From Candidatus Zhuqueibacterota bacterium (GTDB taxonomy: Bacteria; Zhuqueibacterota; Zhuqueibacteria; Residuimicrobiales; Krinioviventaceae), in NCBI GenBank assembly GCA_016929295.1, contig JAFGJB010000098.1, positions 1-54,922 of the forward strand: DNA of 54,922 nucleotides. The letters are read 5' to 3'. The notes under the pieces were generated by a model, which saw only the letters and a list, made by a program, of their open reading frames with translations, was not told where the DNA came from and made no database searches. Positions 8,887 through 17,017 of this stretch are shown here, piece after piece (position 1 is the stretch's first letter; every line of letters begins with the position of its first letter). The translations under genes and the position numbers were made by a program.

Positions 8887-9933
8887 TTAGAATTTTTCAA
8901 TGAGCGGCTTCCAATTGGCTTTTTTAATTCCTAAAACGGCTGCAAAGCGCGTTCTGACGTCGTCCTCCAGCAGCATCATGTCGCCGGCGTCGCTGTGTTC
9001 GAGGTCAATTTTTCCGCCGGCGAATTGATTATGCCCGCCGGCGTTGGCGTTGTCACCGACGATCTTTTGAATGACGCGAAAGGCGCGCGCGTTTTTTTTG
9101 TTTGTCCGTAGCGATAGATACATGCTGTCATCCACGTTGCCGACGGCTAATGCCCACGATGTTCTTTCCCGGCGAAGAAAAAAATCTGACATTTCGGCGA
9201 TGATCTCCGGCGCATCGACGTAGCCGAGCGGTACGAAGATGAGATGCTGGAATTTACAAGCTCGATTGAGGGCAATGGCGAGTTCCTGAAAATAAGAGTT
9301 CAACAGAGTTGGATTGGTTATGGCGCCCATTTTCGGCAGACTGCAGAGCGGATAGACAGTCAGAAAGGCTTGAATATCGCGTTTATTTGCTTCGCGTCGC
9401 AGCTCCTGCGTCTCGGATCGGATGGCATAGGCGATGGCGGTTGCGAGATTGACTTTGAGATCAATTTTTGCGGCCATTAAAAGTTCGCACAGCAGGGTGG
9501 CTGTGGCGCCCAGTTTGGAATTATAGACGACCAGATCCGCATCAATGTTTGCGCCGGATGCATGATGATCAAAAACGATGTGCGTGTGAATATCGGCGGG
9601 AAGAGAGTTGTTGCCCTGACCCGGCTGGGTGTCGACCATGGCGATACGATCGAATTTGTTATAGCGGATGGAGCTGGTTTTGACTAAAGGAATTTCGAGC
9701 TGCGACACCATCGCGCGGTTTTCAGCGCGACCCAAAATGCCGCCATAGGCCATGGTGGATTTGACGCCGCAAAGAGATTCCGCAAGGGTGGCCAGCGCAA
9801 AACCACTGGCAATGGCATCCGGATCGGGATTGTTGTGCAATATAATGAGGAGTGACTCGGCGCCTTGCAACTGATTTTCAAGAGCCTTGAGGACGGCCTT
9901 GATCTTGTTGGGTGATTGAGAAAATTTTACCAT
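8887..9933 (-). CDS. DHH-family phosphoesterase, NrnA/pAp phosphatase-like
   Basis: Probable manganese-dependent phosphoesterase of the DHH/DHHA1 superfamily, whose NrnA-like members degrade short oligoribonucleotides or dephosphorylate pAp. Visible motifs are NNPDPDA (34-40, motif I), VDTQP (100-104, motif II), FDHHA with DHH at 122-124 (motif III) and, in the DHHA1 domain, NAGGHNQFAGG (about 297-307) for substrate binding. The 348-residue length suits NrnA-like proteins, which are usually a little over 300 residues. It is followed on the same strand by gcvP after 93 bases and is divergent from the T9SS cargo gene at 10100. A second DHH-family gene lies at the right edge of the window. Substrate not determinable from sequence. 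Confidence 0.85.
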   Translation of the reverse strand: MVKFSQSPNKIKAVLKALENQLQGAESLLIILHNNPDPDAIASGFALATLAESLCGVKSTMAYGGILGRAENRAMVSQLEIPLVKTSSIRYNKFDRIAMVDTQPGQGNNSLPADIHTHIVFDHHASGANIDADLVVYNSKLGATATLLCELLMAAKIDLKVNLATAIAYAIRSETQELRREANKRDIQAFLTVYPLCSLPKMGAITNPTLLNSYFQELAIALNRACKFQHLIFVPLGYVDAPEIIAEMSDFFLRRERTSWALAVGNVDDSMYLSLRTNKKNARAFRVIQKIVGDNANAGGHNQFAGGKIDLEHSDAGDMMLLEDDVRTRFAAVLGIKKANWKPLIEKF

Positions 9934-10099
9934 GAGCTAATTTAAGATTCTCGGCTGAAAAAGTAAACCTGTTTTCTTTGCATTATTCGCAAAAGCATGC
10001 CTTTTCGATTCCTCAGGACGGGCAGAATTCACAAGCTTGCAAATGATGAATATTTTTCATATGTTCCGTCAAGCATTTTATCACCTTTTGTGAGGTTTT
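9934..10099. other. Divergent intergenic region
   Basis: This 166-base AT-rich spacer lies between the divergent DHH gene and the cargo gene at 10100, so it should contain promoters for both. One sigma70-like arrangement is visible on the plus strand: TTGCAA at 10037-10042 and TATGTT at 10060-10065, separated by 17 bases. FCB bacteria often use a different consensus, so this is weak evidence. Confidence 0.3.
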
Positions 10100-11698
10100 A
10101 TGGTCGGCAAAATTTATCAAACGATGGTGACAAGCCTGCTCATCATCACTACGTTCATCTTTTCGCAACAACCGGCGGCCAATCAACAGTCGACACCCGG
10201 TGCATCTCTCGCCGGCACTTCCGAAATCGAGGACATACGAGAAATTATCACTGGCGTTTTCGAACTGTACCAGTTTTTACGCAATGACATTGGCATATAT
10301 GCCGATGCCGCGCGATTTGAGGGCGTGCAATTCCACCCCTGTTCCATCGCGTCGGTGGGCATGGGACTCATCTCTCTCTGCATTGCTGATAATCTTCAAC
10401 TGACGGATGCGGCCCGGGAAGAGGCGCTGCAGACCTTGCGCGCCATGTCGGGCGAAACGCCAGGATATGAACCGGCGCGCAATCCGGTCAATGGTTTTTT
10501 CCGCCACTGGATTAGTCTCACTACCGGTGCGCGGGAGTGGAACAGCGAGTATTCGAGCATCGATACGGCGATCCTCATATGCGGCGCTCTTTTCTGTAAA
10601 AGCTATTTTGCAGATGCGGAGATCGCGCGACTCGCCGATGCGCTCTATCTCTCGGTGGACTGGAATGCGGCGACCGCCGATGCTGCCAACGGTGAAATCT
10701 ATATGACATTCCATGAAGATGGTAGAGGCGAGCTCAAGACTCGACCTTTCAACGAGTATATGATCGTCGCCTGGCTGGCAAAAAATGATCCGCGCGCCAA
10801 TGCGCAGACGAAACGGCTGTGGCAGAATTTTTTCGAAAACGCCTCGGCGTTGCCGAACTCGACTTATAAGGGCATCCCTCTGCTCGCCGATTCGCCCGGC
10901 CAGTATCTCTCCAATTTCGTCATTCAGTTCCCGATGTATCTGTGCTCCCACTTTACCGCGCGCCAGGATTATCTGCAATTCCTCAAAAATGCCATGCTCG
11001 CGGATCGTCAGTGGTGGTCGGATAATACGAACGCGCCGCTCTATGTCTGGGGAACCGGCGCCGGCGCCTCCGGATTTGTCGGCAGCGGTTACCATGCGGA
11101 CAATTTCAGAGAAAATCCCGGCGTCGTCTGTTCACCGCATGTCCTCGCCGGTTTTGCGCCGGTGGATTCGACGGTTTTCAATGATGTGCTCAGCCTGTGG
11201 AACAATAATGTGGGCGTCTACAGTGTCCCCGGTTCCACAAAGAAATTTCTCTGGCGATTCAGCGTTCAGGATCCATCCTGGCGGGCGGCGGATGTGCAAG
11301 GGGTCGATATCTCGACGTTGATGTTCGGACTGGCCACCCATCCCTCTCTGTTGGGGACAGAGTTCTTTGAAAAATATAACCAGTATGATTTTCCCAGTAG
11401 CAGCAAAGTTAAAAAAAAAAGTGATAGAGCGGTAGAGTACGAATTGGGCATGCAGGTGTATCCGAATCCGTTCAATGCCGAGACAACGATCTGTTATCGT
11501 CTAGAAAAGTCGTCCTCTGTAGTCCTCAAGCTCTTTGACAGCAGGGGACGCTGTTTACGGCAATTCGTGCAAAAGGATCAATGGGCTGGTGATCACACCT
11601 TGCTGCTGCAGGGTGGCGATCTGCCATCCGGCATTTACATCATCAATCTGACTGCAAATGACACTTTTGCCTGCGAACGACTCGTTTGCCTGCGCTAG
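10100..11698 (+). CDS. Secreted glycoamylase-like protein with T9SS C-terminal sorting domain
   Basis: Exported 532-residue protein. An N-terminal hydrophobic segment (about 8-22, ending FIFSQ) acts as signal peptide. The central ~400 residues resemble the glycoamylase-like (alpha/alpha)6 toroid used by GH144-type glucan-active proteins. SIASVGMGLISL, then GFFRHWISL, then SSIDTAILICGALF, then ADALYLSVDW and NEYMIVAWL occur in the order expected for that fold. After a linker (about 430-450) comes a type IX sorting domain starting MQVYPNPFNAETTICY and ending ACERLVCLR, predicting passage through T9SS and display or release at the cell surface. GAGG sits just upstream of the ATG. The next gene, 80 bases on, is also T9SS cargo. 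Catalytic activity is inference; a degenerate or binding-only role is possible. Confidence 0.7.
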   Translation: MVGKIYQTMVTSLLIITTFIFSQQPAANQQSTPGASLAGTSEIEDIREIITGVFELYQFLRNDIGIYADAARFEGVQFHPCSIASVGMGLISLCIADNLQLTDAAREEALQTLRAMSGETPGYEPARNPVNGFFRHWISLTTGAREWNSEYSSIDTAILICGALFCKSYFADAEIARLADALYLSVDWNAATADAANGEIYMTFHEDGRGELKTRPFNEYMIVAWLAKNDPRANAQTKRLWQNFFENASALPNSTYKGIPLLADSPGQYLSNFVIQFPMYLCSHFTARQDYLQFLKNAMLADRQWWSDNTNAPLYVWGTGAGASGFVGSGYHADNFRENPGVVCSPHVLAGFAPVDSTVFNDVLSLWNNNVGVYSVPGSTKKFLWRFSVQDPSWRAADVQGVDISTLMFGLATHPSLLGTEFFEKYNQYDFPSSSKVKKKSDRAVEYELGMQVYPNPFNAETTICYRLEKSSSVVLKLFDSRGRCLRQFVQKDQWAGDHTLLLQGGDLPSGIYIINLTANDTFACERLVCLR

Positions 11699-11778
11699 TT
11701 GTGGAATGAATCAGGTCTCGTCTGATGTTACAAAGCGTGAAAATTCACTGAAATCATAACTTTAACTGGAGGTTCATC

Positions 11779-13119
11779 ATGAATTTCATTACAAAAATGT
11801 TGGTTCTACTAGCTCTCTGTACAAGTGTCTCTTTGGCGCAAATTGATCTCCTGATGGCGAACAACGGCTTTGGAGGAAGGATTGCTACTTTTAGCGAGCT
11901 GGCAGAAGAGCGGACTTGGAGTTCGGTTGATTGTAATGGCGCGCAAGTTTTTGAAATCATCGCGGATCCGGACGATGCCGCCAACATGGTGGGATCGTTC
12001 AAATCGACCGCCTGTGCAGACGAAGGTTTCACCCTGGAGCAGACATTTGTGCCGTTCGATTTTTCCCTGCACAATTTCATGAGTCTGGATGTCTATGCGC
12101 CGGCGGCGAATCGCAAGATCGTCTTCAAAATTTTCAATTCAACGAATCCTGATCAGGCCAAGACCGTTGAGGTCATGACTGAAATAGCGGCCGAATGGGA
12201 CACCCTCAATTTTGATTTCACCGGCACCGAGGCCGGCGTCTACGACCGCATCTCGATTCATCCGGCTTTTGGTGAGACGACCGAAGGCGAAGAGTGGATC
12301 TTTGATAACATTCGCAAGGATCGCGGCGGCTTGATCACCTACCGCAATGACGGCATGTTGATCGATTTTGATACCTTGTTGCCGTATACCCATTCGTGGG
12401 ACTGCAATTCGATGACCAGTGAATACTACATCGTCGATAATCCGATCAAGGATGACGTCAATCCCAGTGACAAGTGCGCCCTCTTCTACGTCTCTGACTG
12501 CGGCTGGGAAGGTTTTGCCATCGCCGAAAAATTTGAGCCGCTCGATTTCACTATCACCAGCGAGGCATGGGTCAAGGTGCTGGCGCCGGCCCCCGACATG
12601 CAGTTCATGTTCAAGGTTGAAGTGTGGGAAAGCGGCGGAGCCACAATGGTCGAAACAGTCACCACGACTGCCGTCGGCAATGCCTGGGAAGAATTGATTT
12701 TTGACCTGAGCGGCATCGAATCGCTCAAATACACCAAGATCGCCCTGTTCCCCGATTTTCAGTCGGCGCTACAAGGTGAAGACTGGTTCATCGATGATGT
12801 CAGGCTGGTCGATCCCTTCAACGTCTCGGTTCAAGATCGCGGCAAGGTCGTAAAAGTGTTTGCGCTGTCCGCAAAAAACTACCCGAATCCCTACAATCCG
12901 ACTACAATGATCTCATATAATGTGCCGTTGCCGTCACATGTAAAGATCACTGTATTCGACATGAGCGGCCGCGAGCTGACGACGCTGGTGGATCAAGAAA
13001 AGACCGCCGGCGAACACACGGTGCAGTTCGATGGCGCGAATCTCAGCAGCGGCGTCTATTTCTACAAAGTTGAAACCTCGTACGATGCAGTGGTGAACAA
13101 GATGCTGTTGATGCAGTAA
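11779..13119 (+). CDS. T9SS cargo protein with two tandem beta-sandwich modules
   Basis: Unrecognised 446-residue secreted protein. It starts after GGAGG (8 bases to ATG) with a clear signal peptide (LLALCTSVSLAQ). Two related modules follow (about residues 45-185 and 195-355). Each carries a DCN block, then a block with Phe-Glu-Pro or similar plus Leu-Asp or Thr, and ends in GEEWIFDNIR or GEDWFIDDVR, indicating internal duplication of a jelly-roll, CBM-like domain. The C-terminal ~80 residues are a type IX sorting domain beginning KNYPNPYNPTTMISY and ending NKMLLMQ. It is followed by a strong hairpin. A carbohydrate-binding surface role is plausible but not shown. Confidence 0.7.
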   Translation: MNFITKMLVLLALCTSVSLAQIDLLMANNGFGGRIATFSELAEERTWSSVDCNGAQVFEIIADPDDAANMVGSFKSTACADEGFTLEQTFVPFDFSLHNFMSLDVYAPAANRKIVFKIFNSTNPDQAKTVEVMTEIAAEWDTLNFDFTGTEAGVYDRISIHPAFGETTEGEEWIFDNIRKDRGGLITYRNDGMLIDFDTLLPYTHSWDCNSMTSEYYIVDNPIKDDVNPSDKCALFYVSDCGWEGFAIAEKFEPLDFTITSEAWVKVLAPAPDMQFMFKVEVWESGGATMVETVTTTAVGNAWEELIFDLSGIESLKYTKIALFPDFQSALQGEDWFIDDVRLVDPFNVSVQDRGKVVKVFALSAKNYPNPYNPTTMISYNVPLPSHVKITVFDMSGRELTTLVDQEKTAGEHTVQFDGANLSSGVYFYKVETSYDAVVNKMLLMQ

Positions 13120-13537
13120 ACGACCTGACGATTTGCCAGGCACTCGATGAGTGTCTGGCAAATCCATCGTACTTTAGCTGCAAGCGCTCACTGCAAACGG
13201 GTGAAAGTCTGTTTTCCCCTGAATTGCTGAGGCTAAAAAATGATGAAAAGAGCGGGAAAATTGCAGAGATCACTTCTTTGTGTGTTGCGTTGTGGACTGC
13301 TTGTTGTCCGTTTAAAGACAGCAGCGGAAATTTAAAAAGACAATTCTGTTCAGCCATCTCGCTTTGATGGTTTCCTAACTCTTTGTAAAACAATACTTTT
13401 TTGCTCTCTTGCATTGCAGAAAACCATTGCACAAATGAATGAATATTTGGCATTCTTTATGCTAATCTGCTATCAGCTCCATTTCATGGCAAGATGTAAA
13501 TGTAATTAGAAATTCATGATAATGATGATTGCCTGGT
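13120..13537. other. Intergenic region ahead of the glycan cluster
   Basis: This 418-base non-coding stretch holds the hairpin listed at 13130-13164. The rest is AT-rich, without a convincing frame or repeat. As the only sizeable gap before the co-directional cluster it is the likeliest place for the cluster promoter, but I cannot point to specific elements. Confidence 0.45.
13130..13164 (+). terminator. Strong hairpin after the cargo gene
   Basis: GATTTGCCAGGCACTC (13130-13145) pairs with GAGTGTCTGGCAAATC (13149-13164) around a 3-base loop, 16 pairs with one G-U. It begins 10 bases after the stop at 13119. No long T-tract follows, so termination may be imperfect or the hairpin may protect the mRNA 3' end. 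Confidence 0.6.
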
Positions 13538-14101
13538 ATGCCAACTCCAGTCGGACATTTGTTAGCAGGTGCAATATTATTCAAGTCACAACAAGTCAAC
13601 GTCAGTTTTCTCATGTTCCTTTTTATTCTCTTCTTCGCTTTGCTGCCGGACTTTGACTTTGTATTTGGCTTTTTTGTCGGTGATCCGAATCGATATCATC
13701 ATCTGTTTACACACAGTATCGTTTTTGTCGCTATTGCGGGAACTGTTGGCGGAATCATTTTTGCCAAATGGTGCAATGAGAATATCATTTTTTCGTCCGC
13801 CATTTTTGTCTCTGCCGGTATAAGTCATGTGATTTTGGATTGTCTGGCAGTCGACAAGAGCGAACCTTTTGGCTGCCCGCTAGCGTGGCCTTTTTCGCAA
13901 AAATTTGTCATTTTCCCGGCGCCGCTGTTTTCAGATGTGATTCGTAGCTCGGACTCGAGTTCTTTTTTTCAGAGCTTGTTCAATTTGCACAACTTGAAAG
14001 CTGTCTTTGTGGAGATCATCGTTTTAGCGCCGGTTTTGTTCATGGTGTGGATATTGAGACGGAAATTTATCGCTGGCAAAGCTGCAATATCAAAAATGTA
14101 A
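13538..14101 (+). CDS. YdjM-like (LexA-binding-type) inner-membrane putative metal-dependent hydrolase
   Basis: Integral membrane protein of 187 residues in the YdjM family, often annotated as membrane-bound metal-dependent hydrolase. The N-terminus PTPVGHLLAGA carries the conserved His, followed by LLPDFDF (acidic pair) and HHLFTHSIVF with clustered histidines, then SHVILDCL; these could bind metal. About four hydrophobic segments are visible, the last near VFVEIIVLAPVLFMVWIL. The ATG at 13538 gives the family-typical N-terminus; a TTG three codons upstream is the alternative. Neither has a strong ribosome binding site. It is 19 bases before the first glycosyltransferase on the same strand and probably heads that transcript. 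Substrate and role are unknown. Confidence 0.7.
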   Translation: MPTPVGHLLAGAILFKSQQVNVSFLMFLFILFFALLPDFDFVFGFFVGDPNRYHHLFTHSIVFVAIAGTVGGIIFAKWCNENIIFSSAIFVSAGISHVILDCLAVDKSEPFGCPLAWPFSQKFVIFPAPLFSDVIRSSDSSSFFQSLFNLHNLKAVFVEIIVLAPVLFMVWILRRKFIAGKAAISKM

Positions 14102-14120
14102 TTATATAAAGACTTGAATT

Positions 14121-15062
14121 TTGCAAGTGCTGAAAAAAGAAAAGCCCTATCTCTCGGTGGTTGTCCCTTTCTTCAACGAAGAGGAAAGCATCGAACAACT
14201 GTGGGCAACACTCAAAGGATCGCTGGACGATGTCGGCCAGCCCTATGAGGTCATTTTTGTCGATGATGGCAGCACCGATCAGACGCGCGATATCATGCGC
14301 CGTCTGGCCACTGAGAACGTGGAATTACGAGTCATTCTGTTCCGGGCAAATTTTGGCCAGTCCGCCGCCATGGCAGCAGGGTTCGAAGCCACTCGCGGCA
14401 AGGTGGTCGTGGCCATCGACGGCGATTTACAGAACGATCCTAGCGATATCGGTGCGATCATCGCCAAGCTCAACGAAGGTTACGATGTGGTCAGCGGCTG
14501 GAGAAAAAATCGCCAGGATAAAATGGTCTCCCGTCTGATTCCTTCGAAAATTGCCAACCGGATCATTTGTTCGGTCACCGATGTCCGGCTGCACGACACC
14601 GGCTGCTCATTGAAAGCATTCCGCGGCGACTTGTTGCGCCGTATTTCCCTGTATGGCGAATTTCATCGCTTCATCCCGGCGCTGTTGCGCATGGAAGGCG
14701 CCCGCATCACAGAAATGCCTGTCCAGCATCATGCCCGGCGCTTTGGTACTTCCAAATATAATATCAGCCGCACCTTTCGCGTTATTATGGATTTGATGAC
14801 TATTCGCCTGCTCATGCAGCACTTGCATAATCCGCTGGGTTTTTTTGCACAATTTTCAATCTTGTGCGGAATTGCCGGAACAGTGACATTTTTTCATGCT
14901 CTTGCGCAGCTCGCACGGGTGAGCATGAATATTGCTGTCTTTAACATATCCATCACCATGACGGTATTGCTATGGGCGGCTTCTTTCATGTTCATCAATC
15001 TGGGTCTTGTTGGCAAAATGATCGTCGGACATGGCGAGCGTCGTCCGTTTAGCCTGGATTAA
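14121..15062 (+). CDS. GT2 glycosyltransferase, DPM1/ArnC/GtrB-like with two C-terminal membrane helices
   Basis: Probably transfers a sugar from a nucleotide donor to polyprenyl phosphate on the cytoplasmic face. The GT-A fold is clear: LSVVVPFFNEEES (11-23), VDDGSTDQT (48-56), the DXD metal-binding site as DGD (100-102) followed by LQNDPSDI, and DTGCSLKAFRGDLLRR. HHARRFGTSKYNISRTFRV is the HxxRxGxSKY-type motif of this family. Two hydrophobic helices near residues 235-300 (GFFAQFSILCGIAGTVTFF and ITMTVLLWAASFMFINLGLV) anchor it. The start is TTG at 14121; there is no usable ATG between the previous stop and the GT core. It is the first of three adjacent GT2 genes. Confidence 0.87.
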   Translation: MQVLKKEKPYLSVVVPFFNEEESIEQLWATLKGSLDDVGQPYEVIFVDDGSTDQTRDIMRRLATENVELRVILFRANFGQSAAMAAGFEATRGKVVVAIDGDLQNDPSDIGAIIAKLNEGYDVVSGWRKNRQDKMVSRLIPSKIANRIICSVTDVRLHDTGCSLKAFRGDLLRRISLYGEFHRFIPALLRMEGARITEMPVQHHARRFGTSKYNISRTFRVIMDLMTIRLLMQHLHNPLGFFAQFSILCGIAGTVTFFHALAQLARVSMNIAVFNISITMTVLLWAASFMFINLGLVGKMIVGHGERRPFSLD

Positions 15063-15080
15063 GAAAAATATGGATTTGAT

Positions 15081-16055
15081 ATGGCTCTCCCACATACGAA
15101 CGAAATAGATTTTCGCCCGGTGAAATCCAAACCAGCAGTATCCGTCATCGTGGCGATCAAGAATCAGAAGGAATATCTCGAACAACTGGATGCGGATCTG
15201 CGGCGCATGCAGGAAGATAGCGAGCAAGCCTTTGAAATTATTTACGTTGACGATGGCAGCACGGACAGCTCCTGGCGAATGCTGAAAGCAATTGGCGAAA
15301 AGTCACTGAACACACACATCATCAAACTTCGCACGGCGTTCGGCGAGTCGTCTGTGCTGGAAGCAGCTATGGAATCGGCGCTGGGCGACTGGATCATCTT
15401 TTACACGTCGCGCGTTCGCGTGAACGCGCGTGATCTGAGCCGTCTGGTCGACAAGCTGGAGCATGCTGATGTCGTCGTTGGCATGCGGTTCCCCAGGCGA
15501 GATTCGGTTCTCAATCGATTCGTTTCAAAGATATTCAACCGAATGGTCAACAATATTTCCAGGCTGAACCTGCGCGATATCAATAGCGGCGTGTTCGCTG
15601 TGCGGCGCGATGTGTTGGAAAAAGTGCCTTTTTATGGCGCGCTCAATTCCTTTTTGCCGCTCCTGGCGAGTCGCCAGGGATACAAGGTCATCGAAGAACC
15701 GGTCGAACAACTCCCCGGCAAATTTGACCAGTCGCTCAAACCCAAAGATTATATCCGTCGATTTCTTGATTTGATCAGCGTCGTCTTTCTGAGCCGATAT
15801 TCCAAAAAACCACTCCACTTCCTCGGTTTTGGTGGAGCTGTTTTGGCTGCCATCGGCGCAGTGATTGATATATATCTCTTCATCTATCGGATGCTGGGTT
15901 TTGGCGGCATCGCCGGCCGCCCGATGCTGCTGCTCGGCACAGTTTGTCTGGTGATCGGTTTACAGATGATCGCCATCGGCCTGCTGGGAGAAATGATCAT
16001 TTTCACCCATGCTCGGCAAATCAGAGAATATAACATTGAAGAAATAATCGACTAA
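15081..16055 (+). CDS. GT2-fold protein lacking the DXD motif, possible pseudo-glycosyltransferase
   Basis: It has the same overall plan as its upstream neighbour: N-terminal SVIVAIKNQKEYLEQL, intact YVDDGSTDSSW (55-64) and two C-terminal membrane helices (HFLGFGGAVLAAIGAVIDI and LLLGTVCLVIGLQMIAIGL). Where the neighbour has DGD, this protein has Thr-Ser-Arg (109-111, codons 15405-15413) within IIFYTSRVRVNARDL, so the metal-coordinating acids are missing. The later acceptor-loop motif is also degenerate (GKFDQSLKPKDY in place of HxxRxGxSKY). It may be a non-catalytic partner, or use a metal-independent mechanism. The ATG at 15081 lies 18 bases after the preceding stop. The frame is intact, arguing against simple decay. 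Confidence 0.78.
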   Translation: MALPHTNEIDFRPVKSKPAVSVIVAIKNQKEYLEQLDADLRRMQEDSEQAFEIIYVDDGSTDSSWRMLKAIGEKSLNTHIIKLRTAFGESSVLEAAMESALGDWIIFYTSRVRVNARDLSRLVDKLEHADVVVGMRFPRRDSVLNRFVSKIFNRMVNNISRLNLRDINSGVFAVRRDVLEKVPFYGALNSFLPLLASRQGYKVIEEPVEQLPGKFDQSLKPKDYIRRFLDLISVVFLSRYSKKPLHFLGFGGAVLAAIGAVIDIYLFIYRMLGFGGIAGRPMLLLGTVCLVIGLQMIAIGLLGEMIIFTHARQIREYNIEEIID

Positions 16056-16059
16056 AAAA

Positions 16060-17010
16060 TTGAAGCTCATCATCCAAATACCCTGTTATAACGAGGAGAA
16101 AACACTCCCCGCGACCTTTGCAGATTTGCCGCGACAGATCGATGGCATTGACGAGATCGAGTATTTGATCATCAATGACGGCAGTGACGATCGCACCGTC
16201 GAGGTGGCGCGAGAGCTGGGAATACATCACGTGGTCAGTTTTCCCAAAAATAAAGGCCTGGCAAAAGGATTCATGATGGGTCTTGATGCTTCTCTTCGCC
16301 TCGGTGCCGATATCATCGTCAATACGGATGCTGATAATCAGTATGCCGGCGGCGATATCAAAAAACTCGTCGAGCCGATCATCACTGGCGAAGCAGAGCT
16401 GGTCATCGGCGATCGCCAGACCAACGGCATCCATCATTTTTCATGGTTTAAAAAAAGACTGCAGAACTGGGGCAGCTGGGTCGTCCGCCAGGTTTCCGAC
16501 ACTTCCATTCCGGACGCGACGAGCGGCTTTCGCGCCCTGTCGCGTGAAGCGGCCCTGCAGATGAATGTTGTTTCCGAATTCACCTACACCCTGGAAACGA
16601 TCATTCAGGCCGGAAAAAAGAATCTGGCCATCTCGCACGTACCGATTCGCACCAATGGCAGGTTGCGCGAATCGCGACTGTTTCGCGGCAACTGGACCTA
16701 TATTAAACGTTCCGTCAGCACCATCGCGCGGATTTACACCATGTATGAGCCGCTGCGGATGTTTTCCTACATTGGCGCCATTTTATTCGGCCTCGGTCTG
16801 TTGATCGGCCTTCGATTCGTCTATTTTTATATCACCAGCGGCGGTTCAGGTCACATTCAATCGCTGATATTGACCGCTGTGCTGCTCATCCTGGGTTTTC
16901 AAGTTTTTGTGTTGGGCCTGGTGGCCGATATGATAGGCTCAAACAGACGCCTCATCGAGGATGCGCTCTATCGATTGAAAAAAATGGAGCACTCGCCGTC
17001 GGCAAAGTGA
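16060..17010 (+). CDS. GT2 glycosyltransferase with C-terminal membrane helices
   Basis: Predicted membrane-anchored GT-A enzyme making a polyprenyl-phosphate sugar or adding a sugar to a lipid-linked chain. Visible motifs are IIQIPCYNEEKTL (4-16), INDGSDDRT (38-46), the DXD region NTDADNQY (88-95) and DATSGFRALSREAAL, the equivalent of the usual D-G-F block. Two helices lie near residues 233-300 (YIGAILFGLGLLIGLRFVYF and LILTAVLLILGFQVFVLGLV). It starts with TTG at 16060, 4 bases after the previous stop, and the product then begins directly with the GT core. It is followed 7 bases later by a GT4 gene. Donor and acceptor unknown. Confidence 0.85.
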   Translation: MKLIIQIPCYNEEKTLPATFADLPRQIDGIDEIEYLIINDGSDDRTVEVARELGIHHVVSFPKNKGLAKGFMMGLDASLRLGADIIVNTDADNQYAGGDIKKLVEPIITGEAELVIGDRQTNGIHHFSWFKKRLQNWGSWVVRQVSDTSIPDATSGFRALSREAALQMNVVSEFTYTLETIIQAGKKNLAISHVPIRTNGRLRESRLFRGNWTYIKRSVSTIARIYTMYEPLRMFSYIGAILFGLGLLIGLRFVYFYITSGGSGHIQSLILTAVLLILGFQVFVLGLVADMIGSNRRLIEDALYRLKKMEHSPSAK

Positions 17011-17017
17011 AACGCGG

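Noticed and set aside
10277-11095. Open frame of 272 codons on the minus strand
   Set aside because: Antisense to the glycoamylase-like gene, which has a signal peptide, conserved blocks and a sorting domain.
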